NCBI RefSeq assembly: GCF_019977395.1
Contig: NZ_AP024660.1
Span: 3,658,001-3,722,000 of the forward strand
Length of the DNA stretch: 64,000 nucleotides
Reading direction: 5' to 3'
DNA from: Arthrobacter sp. NicSoilC5
Lineage (GTDB): Bacteria; Actinomycetota; Actinomycetes; Actinomycetales; Micrococcaceae
The number at the start of each line of letters is the position of its first letter. Positions within the stretch are counted from its first letter, which is position 1. Below the pieces are notes generated by a model, which saw only the letters and a list, made by a program, of their open reading frames with translations, made no database searches and was not told the origin of the DNA. Shown piece by piece: positions 25,479 through 35,048 of the stretch. A program made the position numbers and the translations under genes.

Positions 25479-26384
25479 ATGAAGTTTTCAGTATTTACCG
25501 CATCAACCCCGGAATGGGAGCCCGAAGAGGCTGTCCAGCACCTCGCGGACCAGGGCTGGGACGGCGTCGAATGGCGCATCACCGACCAGGCAGATGCGGC
25601 GGAACCAGGCTTCTGGGCCGGCAACAGGGCCACGGTCCCGCTCACGGGAATGGAGGACCACCTGGACCGGATCGTGGCCATCACCGGCAGCGCGGGACTG
25701 CAGTTCTCCGGAATCGGCGGGTACGCACGGTGCGACAACCACGCCGACGTGGACCGGATGCTGGCCGCCACAGCCAGGCTGGGCGCCGGCCAGGTCCGGG
25801 TAACAACGCTTCCATTGGGAACTGCGGCCTGGGGAAACGAACCGGCCAGTGGTACGCCCTACCCGGAGCTCTTCGCCGGAGCCCGCCGTGATTTTGAATG
25901 GATCGCCGAACGGGCTGAACACCATGGTGTGAAGGCACTCGTTGAGCTGCACCACCGGACCATCACCGCTTCCGCGTCGTCAGCGCTGCGGCTGCTGGAC
26001 GGACTGGATCCGCGGCACGTGGGCGTCATCCACGACCTCGGCAACCTGCTCATCGAAGGGCAGGAGGACTACCTGCCGGCGTTCGAGCTCCTGGGCGACT
26101 ACCTGGCCCATGTCCACGTGAAGAACGCGGTCTGGGTCAACAGCGGCGAAACCGATGAGTCCGGCGCGGCCGTCTTCCGGAACGAGTGGGCTCCACTCCG
26201 CTCGGGCCAGGGCAGCGTGCTGCAGTACTTCAAGGCACTCGCGGCCTTTGGCTATGACGGGTGGGTGACCGTGGAGGACTTCTCCACCGACCTTCCGTTG
26301 GCCGAGCGGACGGCTGACAACCTGGACTACCTTCGTTCCACCGCAGCCTTGGCGGGGCTCTCCGTCCCGGCAGGAAGGCGTTGA
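25479..26384 (+). CDS. TIM-barrel sugar isomerase/epimerase-like protein (second)
   Basis: This 301-residue xylose isomerase-like TIM-barrel protein differs from the first one. Probable metal ligands are Glu in ALVELHH, Asp in VIHDLGN, His in HVHVKNA and Glu in TVEDFS. It lies 3 bases after the dehydrogenase, and its stop overlaps the Shine-Dalgarno region of the uronate isomerase. It may epimerise a keto sugar or eliminate an aglycone from a 3-keto glycoside. Confidence 0.75.
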   Translation: MKFSVFTASTPEWEPEEAVQHLADQGWDGVEWRITDQADAAEPGFWAGNRATVPLTGMEDHLDRIVAITGSAGLQFSGIGGYARCDNHADVDRMLAATARLGAGQVRVTTLPLGTAAWGNEPASGTPYPELFAGARRDFEWIAERAEHHGVKALVELHHRTITASASSALRLLDGLDPRHVGVIHDLGNLLIEGQEDYLPAFELLGDYLAHVHVKNAVWVNSGETDESGAAVFRNEWAPLRSGQGSVLQYFKALAAFGYDGWVTVEDFSTDLPLAERTADNLDYLRSTAALAGLSVPAGRR

Positions 26385-26386
26385 GC

Positions 26387-27790
26387 ATGGGCCAGCCCAT
26401 AGCGGACCACCCGGACCGGCTGCTGCCTGCCGATCCCGGCGTCCGGGACATCGCACGGTCCCTTTTCAAGAAGGTGGAAGGACTGCCGATCATTTCCCCG
26501 CACGGACACGTGGACGCGGCAATCATCGAACAGAACACCCCCTTCCCTGACCCGGCGGCGCTGCTGGTCACGCCGGACCACTACGTCACCCGCCTGATCC
26601 ACGCGGGCGGGGTGCCCATGGACCAGCTGGGCCTGGGCAGCCAGCCTGCCGATTCACGGCAAGTCTGGCGCCACTTCTGCGAGGCGTGGCCGGACTTCGA
26701 GGGGACCGCGTCCGGGTATTGGATCCGGCAGGAGTTTGCCCACGTGTTCGGGCTGCCGGAGGAACCGTCCGCGGACAATGCGGACCGGCTGTATGACGCG
26801 CTGCAGGCCAAACTGTCGGAGCCGGGCTTCCGGCCGCGGGAACTGTTCAAGGAATTCAACATCGAGGTGCTCGCCACCACCGATGACCCACTGGACTCGC
26901 TGGACAGCCACGCGGCCCTGCACGCCGACCCCTCATTTGCCGCAAGGGTGCTGCCCACCTTCCGGCCGGACCAGTACCTGAACATGGCGCATCCGGTGTG
27001 GCGGGACAACGTGGACCGCCTCATCGACGCCGCAGCGGAGGGCGCTTCCGGCTACGCCGGCTACATCAAGGCCCTCGAAGCGCGCCGGCGCCACTTCGTT
27101 GAGCGCGGCGCGGTGTCCGCCGACCACGGCGTCTTCACGCCTGCCACGCTGAAATTGGACGACGGCGAGGCGGAGCGGCTTTTCGAGCGGGGCCGGGCCG
27201 GCCAGGCCAGTCCTGCAGACCGGGACGCCTTCGAAGCGCACATGATCTACCAGATGGCCCGGATGTCGGTGGAGGACGGCCTGGTGATGACCATCCACCC
27301 GGGCTCGTTCCGCAACCATCACGCGCCCACGTTCGAGGCCTTTGGCGCGGACACCGGCCATGACATTCCGGTGGCGGTCAATTACACGGAGGCGGTGCGC
27401 CCGCTGCTGCAGGACTTCGGCACGGCCAAGGACTTCCACCTGGTGCTGTTCACCCTTGATGAGACGGTCTTCTCCCGGGAGTTGGCCCCGTTGGCGGGCT
27501 TCTACCCATCGGTGTACCTGGGCGCGCCGTGGTGGTTCCTCGATGCCCCGGATGCGATGCTGCGCTTCCGGTCGGCGGTGACGGAGACGGCCGGCTTCTC
27601 GCGGTCCTCGGGCTTCATTGATGACACGCGCGCCTTCTGCTCCATCCCCGCCCGCCACGATACGGCCCGACGGATCGAGGCTTCGTTCCTGGCCCGCCTG
27701 GTGGCGGAGCACCGGATCACCGAGCAACGGGCCCACGAACTGATTGTGGACATCGTGGATGCCTCCCCGCGGCGGGTGTTCAAGCTGTGA
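26387..27790 (+). CDS. uxaC: Uronate isomerase
   Basis: This 467-residue amidohydrolase-superfamily protein converts D-glucuronate to D-fructuronate (or galacturonate to tagaturonate). It shows the metal-binding SPHGHVD near the N-terminus and later blocks typical of UxaC (MTIHPGSFRNHH, GAPWWFLDAPDAMLRFR). The ATG at 26387 is chosen over a TTG six bases earlier because AGGAAGG lies 8 bases upstream. It overlaps the next gene by 4 bases and begins the Ashwell-type part of the operon. Confidence 0.9.
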   Translation: MGQPIADHPDRLLPADPGVRDIARSLFKKVEGLPIISPHGHVDAAIIEQNTPFPDPAALLVTPDHYVTRLIHAGGVPMDQLGLGSQPADSRQVWRHFCEAWPDFEGTASGYWIRQEFAHVFGLPEEPSADNADRLYDALQAKLSEPGFRPRELFKEFNIEVLATTDDPLDSLDSHAALHADPSFAARVLPTFRPDQYLNMAHPVWRDNVDRLIDAAAEGASGYAGYIKALEARRRHFVERGAVSADHGVFTPATLKLDDGEAERLFERGRAGQASPADRDAFEAHMIYQMARMSVEDGLVMTIHPGSFRNHHAPTFEAFGADTGHDIPVAVNYTEAVRPLLQDFGTAKDFHLVLFTLDETVFSRELAPLAGFYPSVYLGAPWWFLDAPDAMLRFRSAVTETAGFSRSSGFIDDTRAFCSIPARHDTARRIEASFLARLVAEHRITEQRAHELIVDIVDASPRRVFKL

Positions 27791-29199
27791 CTGACATCCC
27801 TGCCCTGGACCGCAGCCTCAAGCCCCTTCCCAAGCCGCCGGTGCGGATCGTGCACCTTGGCCTGGGCGCGTTCCACCGTTCGCACCAGGCCTGGTACACC
27901 CAGCACGCCGGTGACGCGGCGGAGTGGGGGATCGCGGCGTTTACGGGCCGCCGCCCGGATGCCGCCGAGGCGCTCTCCGCCCAGGACTGCCTTTACACCC
28001 TGGTGGAGCGGTCGGCCGGCGGGGACAGCTTTGAAGTCATCGGCAGCATCGTCGAGGCGGTGGACGGCGCGGACACCGCCCGGCTGTGCGGGCTCGTCGC
28101 CGCCAAGGACACCGCGATCGTCATGTTGACCATCACCGAGGCAGCCTACGGGCTGGCGGCGGATGGAACGTTCGACGCCGATGCGCCGGCCGTGGCGGAT
28201 GACCTCCGTGCGCTGTCGGCAGCGGCGTCCGGGGGAGCGGGCACGCCCGCAACACCGCTCGGCCGCCTGGTGCTCGCCCTTGCCCGCCGCCGTGACAGCG
28301 GCGCGGGACCCATCGCCGTCGTCAGCTGTGACAACCTCTCGGCCAACGGTGACGTGGCACGCCGCGCCGTCCTGGGCCTGACCGCCGTCTGGGGCCGCGG
28401 CCTGGCGGAGTGGATCGACGCGAACGTCAGCTTCGTCAGCACCTCGGTGGACCGGATCACGCCGCGGACCACCGACGCGGACATCGCCGAAGTCGCCGAA
28501 CAATGCGGCTACCGCGACAACTCGCCGGTGGTGGCCGAACCGTTCCGGAACTGGGTGCTCAGCGGTGGTTTCCCCGCCGGCAGGCCGCGATGGGAAGATG
28601 CGGGCGCCGTCATCGTGGACGACATTGAACCCTATGAAAACCGCAAGCTGTGGCTCCTGAACGGCGCCCACTCCATGCTGGCGTACGCCGGGCAGCTCCG
28701 CGGCCATGCCACGGTGGCCGACGCCCTGGCCGACCCGGCCTGCCGGAAAGCCGTGGAGGACTTCTGGGACGAGGCCGCCCGCCACCTGCCCGGTGAGGAA
28801 CTGGACATTCCGCAGTACCGGCAAGCGCTCCTCGAGCGCTTCGGCAACGCCCGGATCGCGCACCGCCTGGCCCAGATCGCGGCGGATGCAACCACCAAGC
28901 TGCGGATGCGCGCGGTCCCCGCCCTCACCGCGGAACGGGCCGCCGGCCGCAGCGGTGCCGGCAGCGCGCTGATGATCGCCGCCTGGATCGACTATGCCGG
29001 CGCGATCAGCGACTTCCAGGATCCGCTCGCCTCCGCGATCCGTGACGCCAATGCCCTGGCGGGCGACGGCAGGGTCGAAACCCTGCTCCGCCTGGTCAGC
29101 GCCGGCCTCGCCGACGATCCCCAAGTTGTTTCCCTGGTCCGGGGACTCTGCGGATCCTTCACGGCGAAGGCCGTGGCTTCCGCCGCCACTCAGCCCTGA
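27787..29199 (+). CDS. uxuB: Mannitol dehydrogenase family, probable fructuronate reductase
   Basis: This 470-residue polyol-type long-chain dehydrogenase has the Rossmann motif VHLGLGAFHRSHQAW and the catalytic region LLNGAHSMLAYAG. Given its place between uronate isomerase and mannonate dehydratase, it most likely reduces D-fructuronate to D-mannonate with NADH. Tagaturonate reductase is a less likely alternative. It starts with GTG overlapping the isomerase stop by 4 bases. Confidence 0.83.
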   Translation: MTDIPALDRSLKPLPKPPVRIVHLGLGAFHRSHQAWYTQHAGDAAEWGIAAFTGRRPDAAEALSAQDCLYTLVERSAGGDSFEVIGSIVEAVDGADTARLCGLVAAKDTAIVMLTITEAAYGLAADGTFDADAPAVADDLRALSAAASGGAGTPATPLGRLVLALARRRDSGAGPIAVVSCDNLSANGDVARRAVLGLTAVWGRGLAEWIDANVSFVSTSVDRITPRTTDADIAEVAEQCGYRDNSPVVAEPFRNWVLSGGFPAGRPRWEDAGAVIVDDIEPYENRKLWLLNGAHSMLAYAGQLRGHATVADALADPACRKAVEDFWDEAARHLPGEELDIPQYRQALLERFGNARIAHRLAQIAADATTKLRMRAVPALTAERAAGRSGAGSALMIAAWIDYAGAISDFQDPLASAIRDANALAGDGRVETLLRLVSAGLADDPQVVSLVRGLCGSFTAKAVASAATQP

Positions 29200-29249
29200 A
29201 CCGTGTTTTTTGAACCCTGCTTTTACGTCCGGAAGGAACAGTTTCTCCC

Positions 29250-30479
29250 ATGAAGATCATTGCCGCCGATGTGTTTGTCACCAGCCCGTCGCGGAATTTC
29301 GTGACGTTGCGGATCACCACCGAGGACGGTGTGACCGGTATCGGTGATGCCACGCTGAACGGTCGCGAGCTCGCTGTTGCCGCGTATCTGAAGGAGCATG
29401 TGGCGCAGCTGCTGATCGGCAAGGACCCGCACCGCATTGAGGATACGTGGCAGTTCCTGTACCGGTCCGCGTATTGGCGGCGTGGGCCGGTGACGATGGC
29501 GGCGATCGCTGCGGTGGATATGGCGTTGTGGGATATCAAGGGCAAGGTTGCCGGGTTGCCGGTGTACCAGCTGCTGGGCGGCGCGTCCCGGAATGGTTTG
29601 CGGGCGTACGGGCATGCGTCGGGTGCGGATATTGAGTCGTTGTTTGATTCGGTGCGGGAGCATCTGGAGCTGGGGTACAAGTCGATCCGGATCCAGACCG
29701 CCGTGCCCGGGATCAAGGCCGTGTACGGGGTGGCGGCGCAGGCGCAGGCGTCGGGGGAGCGGTATGACTATGAGCCGGCCGGGCGGGGCGCGTTCCCGGT
29801 GGAGGAGGACTGGGATACCCGCGCGTACCTGCGCCACCTGCCCACGGTGTTCGAGGCGGTCCGGAACGAGTTCGGCCCGGAGATCCCGCTGCTGCATGAC
29901 GGGCACCACCGGATGACCCCGATCCAGGCGGCGAAGCTGGGCAAGGCCCTGGAGCCGTATGACCTGTTCTGGCTCGAGGACTGCACCCCGGCGGAGAACC
30001 AGGAGGGCCTGCGCCTGGTTCGCCAGCACACCACCACCCCGCTGGCCATCGGGGAGATTTTCAACACCGTGTACGACTACCAGACCCTGATCAAGGAACA
30101 GCTGATCGACTACGTCCGGGCAGCGTCGACCCACTTCGGCGGCATCAGCCCGTTGAAGAAGGTGATGGACTTCGCCGCGCAGTACCAGATCAAGTCCGGT
30201 TTCCACGGCCCCACCGACATTTCCCCGGTCGGTTTCGCCGCGCAGCTGCACGTGGGGTTGGCGATCCACAACTACGGGATCCAGGAATACATGCAGCACT
30301 CGGACAAGACCAACGAGGTCTTCGAGCAGTCCATGACCTTCACCGACGGGTACCTGCACCCGGGCGACAAGCCCGGCCTCGGCGTCGAATTCAACGAAGA
30401 AGCCGCCGCGGCCTACCCGTACCAGCAGGCCTACCTGCCCTACAACCGCCTGGTCGACGGCACCGTCCACGACTGGTAA
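29250..30479 (+). CDS. D-mannonate dehydratase, ManD/RspA type
   Basis: This 409-residue enolase-superfamily protein closely matches the ManD group. It has [23 protein letters not shown], the YGHASG loop, the metal ligand region [22 protein letters not shown] and IGEIFN, and the C-terminal GFHGPTD. It would dehydrate D-mannonate to 2-keto-3-deoxygluconate, completing the route from glucuronate. The first half (to about 29800) uses more codons ending in T or G than its neighbours, whereas the second half returns to the C-rich pattern. Confidence 0.88.
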   Translation: MKIIAADVFVTSPSRNFVTLRITTEDGVTGIGDATLNGRELAVAAYLKEHVAQLLIGKDPHRIEDTWQFLYRSAYWRRGPVTMAAIAAVDMALWDIKGKVAGLPVYQLLGGASRNGLRAYGHASGADIESLFDSVREHLELGYKSIRIQTAVPGIKAVYGVAAQAQASGERYDYEPAGRGAFPVEEDWDTRAYLRHLPTVFEAVRNEFGPEIPLLHDGHHRMTPIQAAKLGKALEPYDLFWLEDCTPAENQEGLRLVRQHTTTPLAIGEIFNTVYDYQTLIKEQLIDYVRAASTHFGGISPLKKVMDFAAQYQIKSGFHGPTDISPVGFAAQLHVGLAIHNYGIQEYMQHSDKTNEVFEQSMTFTDGYLHPGDKPGLGVEFNEEAAAAYPYQQAYLPYNRLVDGTVHDW

Positions 30480-30490
30480 GGAAGCACCCA

Positions 30491-32785
30491 GTGAACAAGA
30501 TCCGCATCGTCGTCATGGGGGTCTCCGGCTGCGGCAAGACCACCATCGGCGACCTCGTCGCCCGCGACCTCGGCGTCCCGTTCCTGGACGGCGACTCCCT
30601 CCACCCCGTGGAAAACGTCGCCAAAATGGCCGCCGGTACACCGCTGACGGACGAGGACCGCTGGCCCTGGCTGGCAACCGTCGGCCGGGAACTGGCAGCC
30701 GCCGGGGACGGCGGACTGGTCCTGGCCTGCTCTGCCCTGCGGCGCAGCTACCGCGACGCCATCCGGGCGCAGGCACCGGACACAATCTTCCTGCACCTGC
30801 ACGGCAGCAAGGAGGTCCTGAAGGCACGCACCGAAGGCCGCACCGGGCACTTCATGCCACCCGCGCTGCTGGACTCCCAGCTCGCCACCCTCGAACCGCT
30901 CCAACAGGATGAACGCGGGGTGGTGGTGGACATCGCCGCGCCCGTCGCCGACGTCGTGGCCGGAGCACTCAAGGGCATCGCCGCCGTCGTACGTTCCAAC
31001 CCGGGCGTTTCCTCGCCAGGTGCCGCGGGCACCCGGCCGCGGCAGTTCGACGTCGACCTTGCCGCCGCTCCGTTCAACCTCGACGGCGACGCGGTCGCCT
31101 GGGTAGAGGGCACGATTGGTGCCATGACGCTCGAGGAAAAGATCGGGCAGCTGTTCATCAACCACAACAACGACTACTCACCGGGGTACCTCGACGCTGT
31201 GCTGGAGAACTACCACGTGGGCGGCATGCGGTACCGTCCCGGGCCCTCAGCTGCGGTCCAGGAGCACATCCGGTATGCGCAGTCCAGGTCCCGGATTCCG
31301 TTGCTGATCGCTTCCAACCCGGAGATGGGCGGGGCCGGAAGCTGCGACGACGGCACGTTCGTCTGCACGCACCTGCAGGCAGGTTCGCACCCGGACAAGG
31401 GAATTGCGCGGCAGATGGGTCGGGTGGCAGGCGTGGAAACGGCGGCGCTCGGCTGCAACTGGGCCTTCGCGCCGATCGTGGACATCCACTACAACTGGCG
31501 GAACACGGTCATCTCCACCCGTTCCTTCGGCAACACGCCGGAGGTGGTGGTGGAGCGGGCGAAAGAGTACTTCGACGGGATCAGCGAGTCTCCCACCGCC
31601 TGCGCCATCAAGCATTTCCCGGGTGACGGCGTGGATGAGCGCGACCAGCATGTGGTCACGTCCTACAACACCCTCTCCTACGAGGAGTGGGACCGGACCT
31701 ACGGGCACGTGTACCGGGAGATGATCGCGCACGGCGTGCAGTCCATCATGGTGGGGCATATCGGGGCGCCGGAGGTGTCCCGGCATTTTCGGCCGGGTCT
31801 TTCGGATGCGGAAATCCTGCCGGCGACGCTGTCCCCTGAATTGCTGCAGGACCTGCTTCGCGGTGAACTGGGATTCAACGGGCTGGTGCTGACGGATGCG
31901 TCGCAGATGGTGGGCCTGACGCAGGCGATGAGGCGCAAGGACCTGGTACCTGCCACGATCGCGGCCGGCTGCGACATGTTCCTGTTCTTCCGGAATCCCG
32001 CCGAGGACTTCCAGTACATGCTGGACGGGTACAAGTCCGGGGTCATCACCGAGCAGCGGCTCCATGAAGCGCTGCGTCGGATCCTTGGGCTGAAGGCGTC
32101 CCTGGGGCTGCACCTGAAATCCTTGGACGAACTCGTGCCGCCCGCAGGGGCGCTTGCCGTCATCGGGTCCGCGGAGCACCGCGCCGTTGCCGGGCAGATC
32201 GCCGACAAGACGGTAACGCTGGTCAAGGACACCGCCGGGAACCTGCCGATCACCCCGGCGACGCATCCGCGGGTGCGGTTGTACGGGATCTCTGGCGGGG
32301 CGGATTTCACCCGGGCCGACCCGCTGGCGTACCTGGACGTGGTGAAGGAGGAACTGGAGGCTGCCGGATTCGAGGTGAGCCTGTTCCGTACGGCAGAGCA
32401 GCGTGAGGCGGCGGGGGAGGCCGGGATGAACTTCATGCGGGTCCTGGCAGAGGAAGCCACCGGTGACTACGCGGAGAAGTACGATGCCGCGTTTGTCTTC
32501 GCAAACGTGAAGGGCTTCGCGCAGGAGGCGGCCATCCGGATCAAGTGGTCCTCACCGATGGCTGCGGAAATCCCGTGGTACGTCACGGAGGTGCCTACAG
32601 TGTTCGTGTCCCTGAACCAGCCGAACCACCTGATCGACGTGCCGATGGTCAGGACGGCTGTCCACGCCCATGCCGGGAGCCGGGAGGCCATCAGGGCTGC
32701 GGTGGAGAAGATCCAGGGCAAGTCCGAATTCCAGGGGACGTTCAACGAGAACGTGTTCTGCGGGTCGTTCGACACGCGGCTTTAG
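30491..32785 (+). CDS. Gluconokinase-GH3 glycosidase fusion
   Basis: This 764-residue protein is one uninterrupted frame with two enzymes. Residues 1 to about 167 are a GntK-type gluconokinase with P-loop GVSGCGKT (10-17) and the CSALRRSYRD block. A linker of about 25 residues leads to a family 3 glycoside hydrolase (about 195-764). That part has KHFPGDGVDERDQH near 373-386, resembling the Asp-x-His general-acid loop of NagZ, and a likely nucleophile Asp near 468 in LTDASQM. I saw no internal stop and no strong internal start. It is last in the uronate operon, followed by a strong terminator. No secretion signal is visible, so hydrolysis would be cytoplasmic. Confidence 0.82.
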   Translation: MNKIRIVVMGVSGCGKTTIGDLVARDLGVPFLDGDSLHPVENVAKMAAGTPLTDEDRWPWLATVGRELAAAGDGGLVLACSALRRSYRDAIRAQAPDTIFLHLHGSKEVLKARTEGRTGHFMPPALLDSQLATLEPLQQDERGVVVDIAAPVADVVAGALKGIAAVVRSNPGVSSPGAAGTRPRQFDVDLAAAPFNLDGDAVAWVEGTIGAMTLEEKIGQLFINHNNDYSPGYLDAVLENYHVGGMRYRPGPSAAVQEHIRYAQSRSRIPLLIASNPEMGGAGSCDDGTFVCTHLQAGSHPDKGIARQMGRVAGVETAALGCNWAFAPIVDIHYNWRNTVISTRSFGNTPEVVVERAKEYFDGISESPTACAIKHFPGDGVDERDQHVVTSYNTLSYEEWDRTYGHVYREMIAHGVQSIMVGHIGAPEVSRHFRPGLSDAEILPATLSPELLQDLLRGELGFNGLVLTDASQMVGLTQAMRRKDLVPATIAAGCDMFLFFRNPAEDFQYMLDGYKSGVITEQRLHEALRRILGLKASLGLHLKSLDELVPPAGALAVIGSAEHRAVAGQIADKTVTLVKDTAGNLPITPATHPRVRLYGISGGADFTRADPLAYLDVVKEELEAAGFEVSLFRTAEQREAAGEAGMNFMRVLAEEATGDYAEKYDAAFVFANVKGFAQEAAIRIKWSSPMAAEIPWYVTEVPTVFVSLNQPNHLIDVPMVRTAVHAHAGSREAIRAAVEKIQGKSEFQGTFNENVFCGSFDTRL

Positions 32786-32795
32786 GAACCAACCG

Positions 32796-32834
32796 AAGGA
32801 GGCGCCACCGCAGCAGCGGTGGCGCCTCCTTTAT
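32796..32834 (+). terminator. Strong terminator after the uronate operon
   Basis: A perfect 16-bp stem (32796-32811 with 32816-32831) with the loop AGCA ends in CCTTTAT, 10 bases after the fusion-gene stop. The plus-strand T-run is short. It separates the operon from the opposing gene at 32854 and probably serves both directions. Confidence 0.85.
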
Positions 32835-32853
32835 GCGTCAGGCCTGGGTCCCC

Positions 32854-33474
32854 CTAGGCGTCTTCACGCTCCGGATTCTCCAGCCGGAAGAAGTTGGACT
32901 GTCTCCCATCGGACCTCTGTTCCTGGTAGATGAAGTTGAGCCCGCGGTCGTCAAACGTCTTGAACCACTCCTCCCAGCTGACTTCGCGAAGGTTCGCGTC
33001 CTTCTCCCTGAAGTCGATGCGCAGGACGCCCAGGTGGTCTCCGTGTTCCGTGCCGTCAACAGTCGCCGGAACGCCGCCGCGTTCTTCCGCCCACTGCCTG
33101 ATGACCTCATGGTGTGTGGTCGCGAGGCTGCGTCCTTCGCGCTCTGGCTCCTCCTCGATGGACGTAATTTCCTGCGAGTACTTCAACGACTTGGACGAGT
33201 CGTCGCCATGGCGGACCCTGCCGCCGTCGGGGCCGGCTCCCAGGTCTTCTTCGTCGTCCGCCCCGGAGCGGCTGTTGCGGCCCCGGCCGTTATCCGCGTC
33301 CTCCTGCCGGGCCTGGGCCACCTCTTTCACAAGTTCTTCCTTGCGCATGCCCGAAGCGCCGGCGATGTGCTCCTGCTTGGCATCCTTGCGGAGTTCGTCC
33401 ACCTTCTTGTTGCGCAGTTCGGTTTCACTCACATCAGGCGTGTTGGGGGTCTGGTTCCCCGGCTTGTCGCTCAT
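32854..33474 (-). CDS. Rho-N/SAP-like and conserved C-terminal domain protein
   Basis: This 206-residue hydrophilic protein starts at the ATG with AAAGGAGG 7 bases upstream. Residues around 25-60 (ELRKDAKQEHIAGASGMRKEELVKEV) resemble the Rho N-terminal/SAP-like helical motif used in nucleic acid binding. A charged linker follows. A C-terminal block (about 120-206: HHEVIRQWAEERGGVPATV, SWEEWFKTFDDRGLNFIYQ) resembles a small conserved domain of unknown function found in many soil bacteria. A stress or DNA-associated role is possible but unproven. Confidence 0.7.
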   Translation of the reverse strand: MSDKPGNQTPNTPDVSETELRNKKVDELRKDAKQEHIAGASGMRKEELVKEVAQARQEDADNGRGRNSRSGADDEEDLGAGPDGGRVRHGDDSSKSLKYSQEITSIEEEPEREGRSLATTHHEVIRQWAEERGGVPATVDGTEHGDHLGVLRIDFREKDANLREVSWEEWFKTFDDRGLNFIYQEQRSDGRQSNFFRLENPEREDA

Positions 33475-33682
33475 GGCATGTCCTCCTTTTGCGGAACGGT
33501 TGTGCATCATTGGGAAATGATAAGGCTACTTACTTTCTAGCGTGTGCCGGACGGGACCGTCAAGCATTGGGCGCATATCAGCCGTGGAGTGTGGGCGCCG
33601 GTACGGGGAGGGCTTTGGACTCTGGGTCCCCGGGGAACCCTGTCCATATGCTCCTTGCATCCGATCGCGGAGGAGAGACGCC

Positions 33683-34462
33683 ATGACCAGCCTGATGCCG
33701 GGTTTCCTGGCTACCGTAAAGCCATCACAGCGGGGGAACCGGGCAAGTGGTCGTTTGCGCTTTGCTGGTTCGCGCTCCGCTGGTTTCCGTCCTTGGTTGC
33801 CGGCGGTTTTCGGCTTCGCTGCCGCGGACGGTTTCATTACGCATGGTCTCCTGCCCCGCACCCTGGGTGCGTGGGGAGCGACGGAGCCGGAAAGATCGAT
33901 GCCCCTTCCCGGCGACGGACTGATTCCTGCTCCGGCTGAAGTGCAGACCATGGCGGTCACCATCCCCGCCCCGCCGGAGGAAGTCTGGCCATGGCTTCTG
34001 CAGATGGGGGTGGACCGTGCGGGCCTGTATTCCTACACCTGGCTGGAGAACGGGCTGCTCCATTTGGGCGTCACGAATGCAGACCGCATCCACCCCGAGT
34101 GGCAGGACCTGCAGGTGGGAGACATCATTGCCTTCACGCCGGAAGGTTATCCGGGCGGACGCAGCGGGCCGCGTGTTGTGGACATGGAGAGCTGCCGCCA
34201 TCTGGTCCTGGACTTGAGCCCTGGTGCGCCGCCTGGGACGGTCACCGGGACCTGGCAATTCGTCCTCCATGATGCCGGGGACGCGGGGACCAGGCTGCTG
34301 CTCCGCACCCGGTCCGGCCCCGGACGGCCATGGGGTCTTCGACTGATGGATTTCGTCCTTCGGCCGGGCTACCTCGTCATGGATCGTGCCATGCCGTTGG
34401 GCATCAAAAAACGCGCCGGAAGGGACGCGCAAAGGAAGCCGCCGCCGTCGGCACAGCTGTGA
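33683..34462 (+). CDS. SRPBCC-like protein
   Basis: This 259-residue protein starts at an ATG with GGAGGAGAG 5 bases upstream. The first 65 residues contain a hydrophobic stretch (FRPWLPAVFGFAAADGF) that may anchor it or be cleaved. The rest (about 80-240) resembles the polyketide cyclase/START-like fold, with VTIPAPPEEVWPWLLQMGVDRAGLYSYTWLENG. Such proteins bind hydrophobic ligands. The neighbours on either side belong to unrelated families, so no pathway is suggested. Confidence 0.65.
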   Translation: MTSLMPGFLATVKPSQRGNRASGRLRFAGSRSAGFRPWLPAVFGFAAADGFITHGLLPRTLGAWGATEPERSMPLPGDGLIPAPAEVQTMAVTIPAPPEEVWPWLLQMGVDRAGLYSYTWLENGLLHLGVTNADRIHPEWQDLQVGDIIAFTPEGYPGGRSGPRVVDMESCRHLVLDLSPGAPPGTVTGTWQFVLHDAGDAGTRLLLRTRSGPGRPWGLRLMDFVLRPGYLVMDRAMPLGIKKRAGRDAQRKPPPSAQL

Positions 34463-34473
34463 CAGCCGCGCCC

Positions 34474-34860
34474 TCAGCGGTCAGTGCGGAGCGCCTCGCC
34501 TGGCGTGCCGGCCCGGTTGCCCTGCTCCGAAAGCCAGTGCAGGGCATCGGGGCCGTTGGTGAAGTATGCCGTGGGAGTCAGGGACCGCTGGGAAAACGCC
34601 GCCACAACCTTGCCCATCGGGCCATCGCCAATGAGGGCGACGGCGGAGAACCCGCGGTAGGCGTTCATCCCGGCCCTGGCCTCGGGCGTCAATGCCGCAA
34701 CCCCCGCGAGGTCAACAAGAAGAGGCAGGACCCGGCCGCCGCTGAGGCCTTCCAGGACCCGCGCCGCCCGGACGGCAATGTCATAGGTTATGAGGACTTC
34801 GGGGCTCCACTGCAACCGCAGCACGCCCTTGTCGAAAGAAGAAGTAAAGAATTCGTTCAT
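34474..34860 (-). CDS. STAS/SpoIIAA-like domain protein
   Basis: This 128-residue soluble protein has a fold pattern like the SpoIIAA/STAS-type single-domain proteins: LLVDLAGVAALTPEARAGMNA in the middle and VVAAFSQRSLTPTAYFTNGPDALHWLSEQ at the end. A similar small family is widespread in Arthrobacter. There is no kinase or anti-sigma partner next to it. The function is unknown; it converges on the SRPBCC gene with an 11-base gap. Confidence 0.6.
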   Translation of the reverse strand: MNEFFTSSFDKGVLRLQWSPEVLITYDIAVRAARVLEGLSGGRVLPLLVDLAGVAALTPEARAGMNAYRGFSAVALIGDGPMGKVVAAFSQRSLTPTAYFTNGPDALHWLSEQGNRAGTPGEALRTDR

Positions 34861-35048
34861 TCCCGTCCTGGATTCTCATTGAGGACTTGTATTCCAGAGC
34901 TTGGACTAATTCAGGCCCATTCTGCCTGATGGTGACGACAATTGGTGCAGCGGCAGCAGGGACTCATTGCTGGCCAGGGGCAAAGTGCTGGCCCGGGACA
35001 CATGGTGGGCCCCTGCGGCGCGCTTTTCCGGCTGTGTAGCCTGAACCA

